From assembly GCA_025463135.1 (NCBI GenBank), contig JAOAPY010000001.1, positions 1 to 64,000 of the forward strand: a stretch of DNA of 64,000 bases, written 5' to 3'. Below, piece after piece: positions 61,577 through 64,000 of the stretch; position 1 is the stretch's first letter; every line of letters starts with the position of its first letter. Source of the DNA: Acidobacteriota bacterium (GTDB lineage: Bacteria > Acidobacteriota > Blastocatellia > Pyrinomonadales > Pyrinomonadaceae). Below the pieces are notes generated by a model that ran no database searches, had not been told where the DNA came from, and was given only the letters and a program-made list of their open reading frames with translations. Made by a program: the position numbers and the translations under genes.

Positions 61577-62137
61577 TCACTCGGGTTCATTCCAGGTGTA
61601 CGCAGGACTGCCGGTAGAGAAATCGTAGAAACCCAGATCCTTATTGGCGAGCAATTTGGTGAGTAGAATTATCTGTCCGGTGTGCATCGAAAAATGTTCG
61701 ACGACGTGATAGATGGCTGCCAACGCCGTGACATCACATTCCTGAATGCGATAGTGATCAAGCAGTCTGCTGGAATTGAACTCAGCCAGTACTGCGTCAA
61801 CCTCATGCAGTGTTTCGCGCAATCTCGATAACAAATCCTCGCGGCTGACAGGCGCTCGCTGATCGAATTCCGTTTGCCGCTCGCGCCGGTCGATTGATCC
61901 TCCGAGGCCGGAGACGATCCACTGTCTGGCGTTGCCGGAGAGATGCAATAACAGGTTGCCGATGCTGTTTGATTCCTCGTTAGGCCGCCACCAGAGGTCG
62001 CGGTCACTCAGACTCTCCAGACATTTTTGGATTTTCGGCAGATACTCTTGTGCAAGGAACTCGCGCGACTGGGCCAGGAATGCGGCACCGAGTTCCAGAT
62101 CAGCGGAATTGTCTTTGACATCGTTCATGGTAGCCAT
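61577..62137 (-). CDS. DinB/YfiT-like four-helix protein
   Basis: The 186-residue protein has the helix layout of DinB-type metalloenzymes: LWWRPNEESNSIGNLLLHLSGNARQW with the first His, YHVVEHFSMHTGQIILL with two further His ligands. Such proteins are thiol-dependent metal enzymes of detoxification or remain uncharacterised. The ATG at 62137 is taken rather than a TTG one codon earlier; no clear ribosome-binding site. Confidence 0.86.
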   Translation of the reverse strand: MATMNDVKDNSADLELGAAFLAQSREFLAQEYLPKIQKCLESLSDRDLWWRPNEESNSIGNLLLHLSGNARQWIVSGLGGSIDRRERQTEFDQRAPVSREDLLSRLRETLHEVDAVLAEFNSSRLLDHYRIQECDVTALAAIYHVVEHFSMHTGQIILLTKLLANKDLGFYDFSTGSPAYTWNEPE

Positions 62138-62155
62138 CAAGTGATGTGTTGAGCT

Positions 62156-62344
62156 TCAATCTTCAGGTTCGGAGCTGACAAGGTTCGTGGCGGGTGGCTT
62201 GTGCTTGGCCTTGCGCCCGGCGGGCCTGGCCTTTTCCTCCGGCCTGGCCTGAGTCAAAGGGTGTCCGGGCGGCGCAATTGGCTTTCGGATACTGGTGAAG
62301 ATGTTCTTCAGTCTCTTCTTGCCTTTTTTTCGTGTACTCATCAT
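62156..62344 (-). CDS. Small basic Pro/Lys-rich protein
   Basis: A ~62-residue product from MMSTRKKGKKRLKNIF, with SIRKPIAPPGHPL and a basic tail (KHKPPATNLVSSEPED). No domain visible. The ATG at 62344 is preferred over an upstream start, since the upstream text includes the GCGGACAAGTCCGC palindrome region. Coding status is uncertain. Confidence 0.45.
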   Translation of the reverse strand: MMSTRKKGKKRLKNIFTSIRKPIAPPGHPLTQARPEEKARPAGRKAKHKPPATNLVSSEPED

Positions 62345-62611
62345 GTGGCCGTCGCGTCTAGGGAGGCATTTTGCCACAGCGCCGGCGGACAAGTCCGCTC
62401 TCTCTAAACGGGAGGTGGAAGTTAAGACGGTAGCGCTGGATGCTATCTCCGGAGACTGGACGTGTCAACGAATCTTTATCTGCCGTAGTACCCTACCTTT
62501 TCTGCGGCCCCGCACATCACGATCCTTTGAAACTGTCCAGAGCTTAGCTTGGGTCGAGGTAGATTAACCCGAGGTGGGGCCATTCAAGCAAAGGGTGTGG
62601 GGTGTTGGATC
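62345..62611. other. Spacer with GCGGACAAGTCCGC palindrome
   Basis: Contains GGCGGACAAGTCCGCTCTCTC at 62385-62401 and otherwise no supported gene. Confidence 0.45.
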
Positions 62612-62827
62612 CTAAGCCTCGCTGGGCCGACGTGTCTCAGTTAGGAGCATTTTCAAGGCTTCGGAAGTTTCCTGCCGCTTGGTCTGTTGCAGCTCGTTAA
62701 CCCAATTCGTTACGGTTTGGACCATTTCGCGTGCCGCTTCGCGCGCGCCTGCTGGCTTGGGAACGCTGGATTCCTTCCGATTGCGCTCGTCTTTCTTGAT
62801 GATCTTTATTGGCTTCTTGCCGGACAT
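62612..62827 (-). CDS. Small basic/amphipathic protein
   Basis: The 71-residue product begins MSGKKPIKIIKKDERNRKES, then a helical segment (AREAAREMVQTVTNWVNELQQTKR) and a polar end. AAGGAAT stands about 8 bases before the ATG. No family; could be a small nucleic-acid-associated or regulatory protein. Confidence 0.55.
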   Translation of the reverse strand: MSGKKPIKIIKKDERNRKESSVPKPAGAREAAREMVQTVTNWVNELQQTKRQETSEALKMLLTETRRPSEA

Positions 62828-63067
62828 GATGACTAATTCCTTGTATTTTCTAATGTATGCTTGTTTGTATTTAACGATTTTCCGACTAAAGAGTTCCCGC
62901 TTTATCCATCTTTAAGAACGAGAGTCGCGGAACTCACTTGCAAGTGCGAGACCAAAGTTTTTTTTTACTATCGCTGGTCAGTGGCTCCTGCAGCATTTAC
63001 GAATATCCCCGGCTCTTTGGATGCACGAAACGGCGGATTTGTTCCGTTCGAACCACGGAAATCTAAT

Positions 63068-63826
63068 TTAGCGCGAACCCAATTCGTACAAAGTTCTCGC
63101 GGTCTGTACGGTAATGTTGCCGGCAGGTTCTCGCGGTTTATGCTGGATCTCCACCAAGTCGCCGGCATTCTCTTTGCGCTCCATATCAAGGCGCCGAATT
63201 TTTTTCTGAGTCTGATAGACAAGAACAAGGAGCCCGACCAGAGCCCCGACATTTACAAATTTCAGTCCGCTTATCATGTGGCGAGTTCCGAACTGGACCA
63301 GCAGACCGTTAATCACAACCAGCGCCAGGCGAAATTCCGTGGGACCGAACTTGAGATAACTGATCTGAAGTTTTTCCATCGCCGCAAATGCCAGGAAGGT
63401 GCTCATGTCGTAGGCCCCGAACAGCACCAGCATTAACAACAATTGAAACCGGGACTGCTCAGGCAGAATGAAGGCGTAACCCACAATCAGCGAAGCCAGG
63501 AAAAAATAGTCCAGCAAGTGGTCCATGTAATAGCCCCAGCGCTCCAAACCTGTGCCGCGATACTTTCCCAGTTTGCCATCGAAATAATCCGTTAGGTACT
63601 GGCACACGATCATCACAGAGACAGCCCACAACCAGCGGATGTCGCTCGACGCCAGGTAGCTAAACCCGAGAATGCCCAGGCACCAAACAACGGTAAGCAA
63701 AGTAAGGTGCTGCGTCTCGACCCAGCCGGGTATCCGGGGTAGGACAATCGGATCCAGGCGCCGTTCCAGCGGTTTGAGAAATGACGTATTTATCTTGCTC
63801 GCTCCCGCAAATTCTTTGTTCTTCAT
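63068..63826 (-). CDS. CDP-alcohol phosphatidyltransferase
   Basis: The ~252-residue membrane enzyme carries the family motif as DYFDGKLGKYRGTGLERWG...MDHLLD, with the DxxDG head and the later G(x)3D(x)3D. The motif's usual A-R pair is replaced by G-K. About five transmembrane helices follow. It transfers a phosphatidyl or phosphoalcohol group from CDP-linked donors in phospholipid synthesis; the acceptor is unknown. The ATG at 63826 is used; a GTG 30 bases upstream is an alternative. Confidence 0.88.
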   Translation of the reverse strand: MKNKEFAGASKINTSFLKPLERRLDPIVLPRIPGWVETQHLTLLTVVWCLGILGFSYLASSDIRWLWAVSVMIVCQYLTDYFDGKLGKYRGTGLERWGYYMDHLLDYFFLASLIVGYAFILPEQSRFQLLLMLVLFGAYDMSTFLAFAAMEKLQISYLKFGPTEFRLALVVINGLLVQFGTRHMISGLKFVNVGALVGLLVLVYQTQKKIRRLDMERKENAGDLVEIQHKPREPAGNITVQTARTLYELGSR

Positions 63827-64000
63827 GTTCGTTGTAAGTTGGAATATTTTCTGCACCTCAAGGAGGGCAAACGCTACGCCAGAGCGCCGAACGCGAATTT
63901 GCCCATGAATTCGCCAGTGGCGAGCGCCCTGGGTGAAGGTCAGGCTTTCAGTTGCAGGATTTTTACTACCAGAGAAATAGGGCGAGAGCGGCTAAATGAA

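Overview
The window reads as chromosomal DNA of a Gram-negative, probably aerobic or microaerobic soil-type bacterium, most likely an acidobacterium (Blastocatellia-like). That placement is an inference from gene content and style: a coproheme decarboxylase-type HemQ, a C3-hopanoid-methylase-like radical SAM enzyme, B12-dependent ribonucleotide reductase, large secreted proteases and fibre-like lipoproteins, and intergenic regions crowded with imperfect palindromes. No rRNA, CRISPR, integrase or transposase is visible. Two tRNA-Arg genes are present.

Layout. 1-5 kb holds secreted proteins: a subtilisin with dockerin/cohesin-like tail that runs off the left edge, and a lipoprotein ending in an S74 intramolecular chaperone. 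5-11 kb: tRNA-Arg(CCU), apt, acylphosphatase, a large secreted CBM-type protein, hemQ and a lipoprotein cytochrome c. 11-16 kb: tRNA-Arg(UCG), then an RNA-handling cluster (RRM glycine-rich protein, RhlE-like DEAD-box helicase, IF-1) and citrate synthase. 16-29 kb: a membrane TPR protein, DUF4126 protein, FKBP isomerase, metK behind a SAM-type riboswitch, zinc-ribbon protein, histone-deacetylase-like hydrolase, BON protein, MFS exporter, fatty-acid desaturase, and a compact operon of tiny genes around a divergent RNA polymerase omega subunit. 29-38 kb: HpnR-like radical SAM enzyme, MEDS-domain hybrid histidine kinase, msrB, kduI, phosphoglucomutase and a frameshifted ROK kinase. 38-47 kb: secreted legumain-like peptidase, DedA protein, nrdJ, and a PspA pair. 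47-54 kb: purD, a second zinc-ribbon protein, and two large APC-superfamily permeases; the first (KimA-like potassium importer) sits behind a c-di-AMP (ydaO-type) riboswitch. 54-64 kb: polysaccharide-export protein, SDR oxidoreductase, PrsW-like protease, class II cyclic-nucleotide phosphodiesterase-like protein, 7Fe ferredoxin, DinB protein, small basic proteins and a CDP-alcohol phosphatidyltransferase.

Regulatory highlights are two riboswitches read directly from sequence (SAM before metK, c-di-AMP before the kimA-like gene), a promoter-hairpin-terminator unit before the second permease that could be an undescribed RNA leader or small RNA, and at least six interspersed palindromic repeat families that fill almost every long intergenic gap. 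All functional calls rest on reading motifs by eye; no database search was run.
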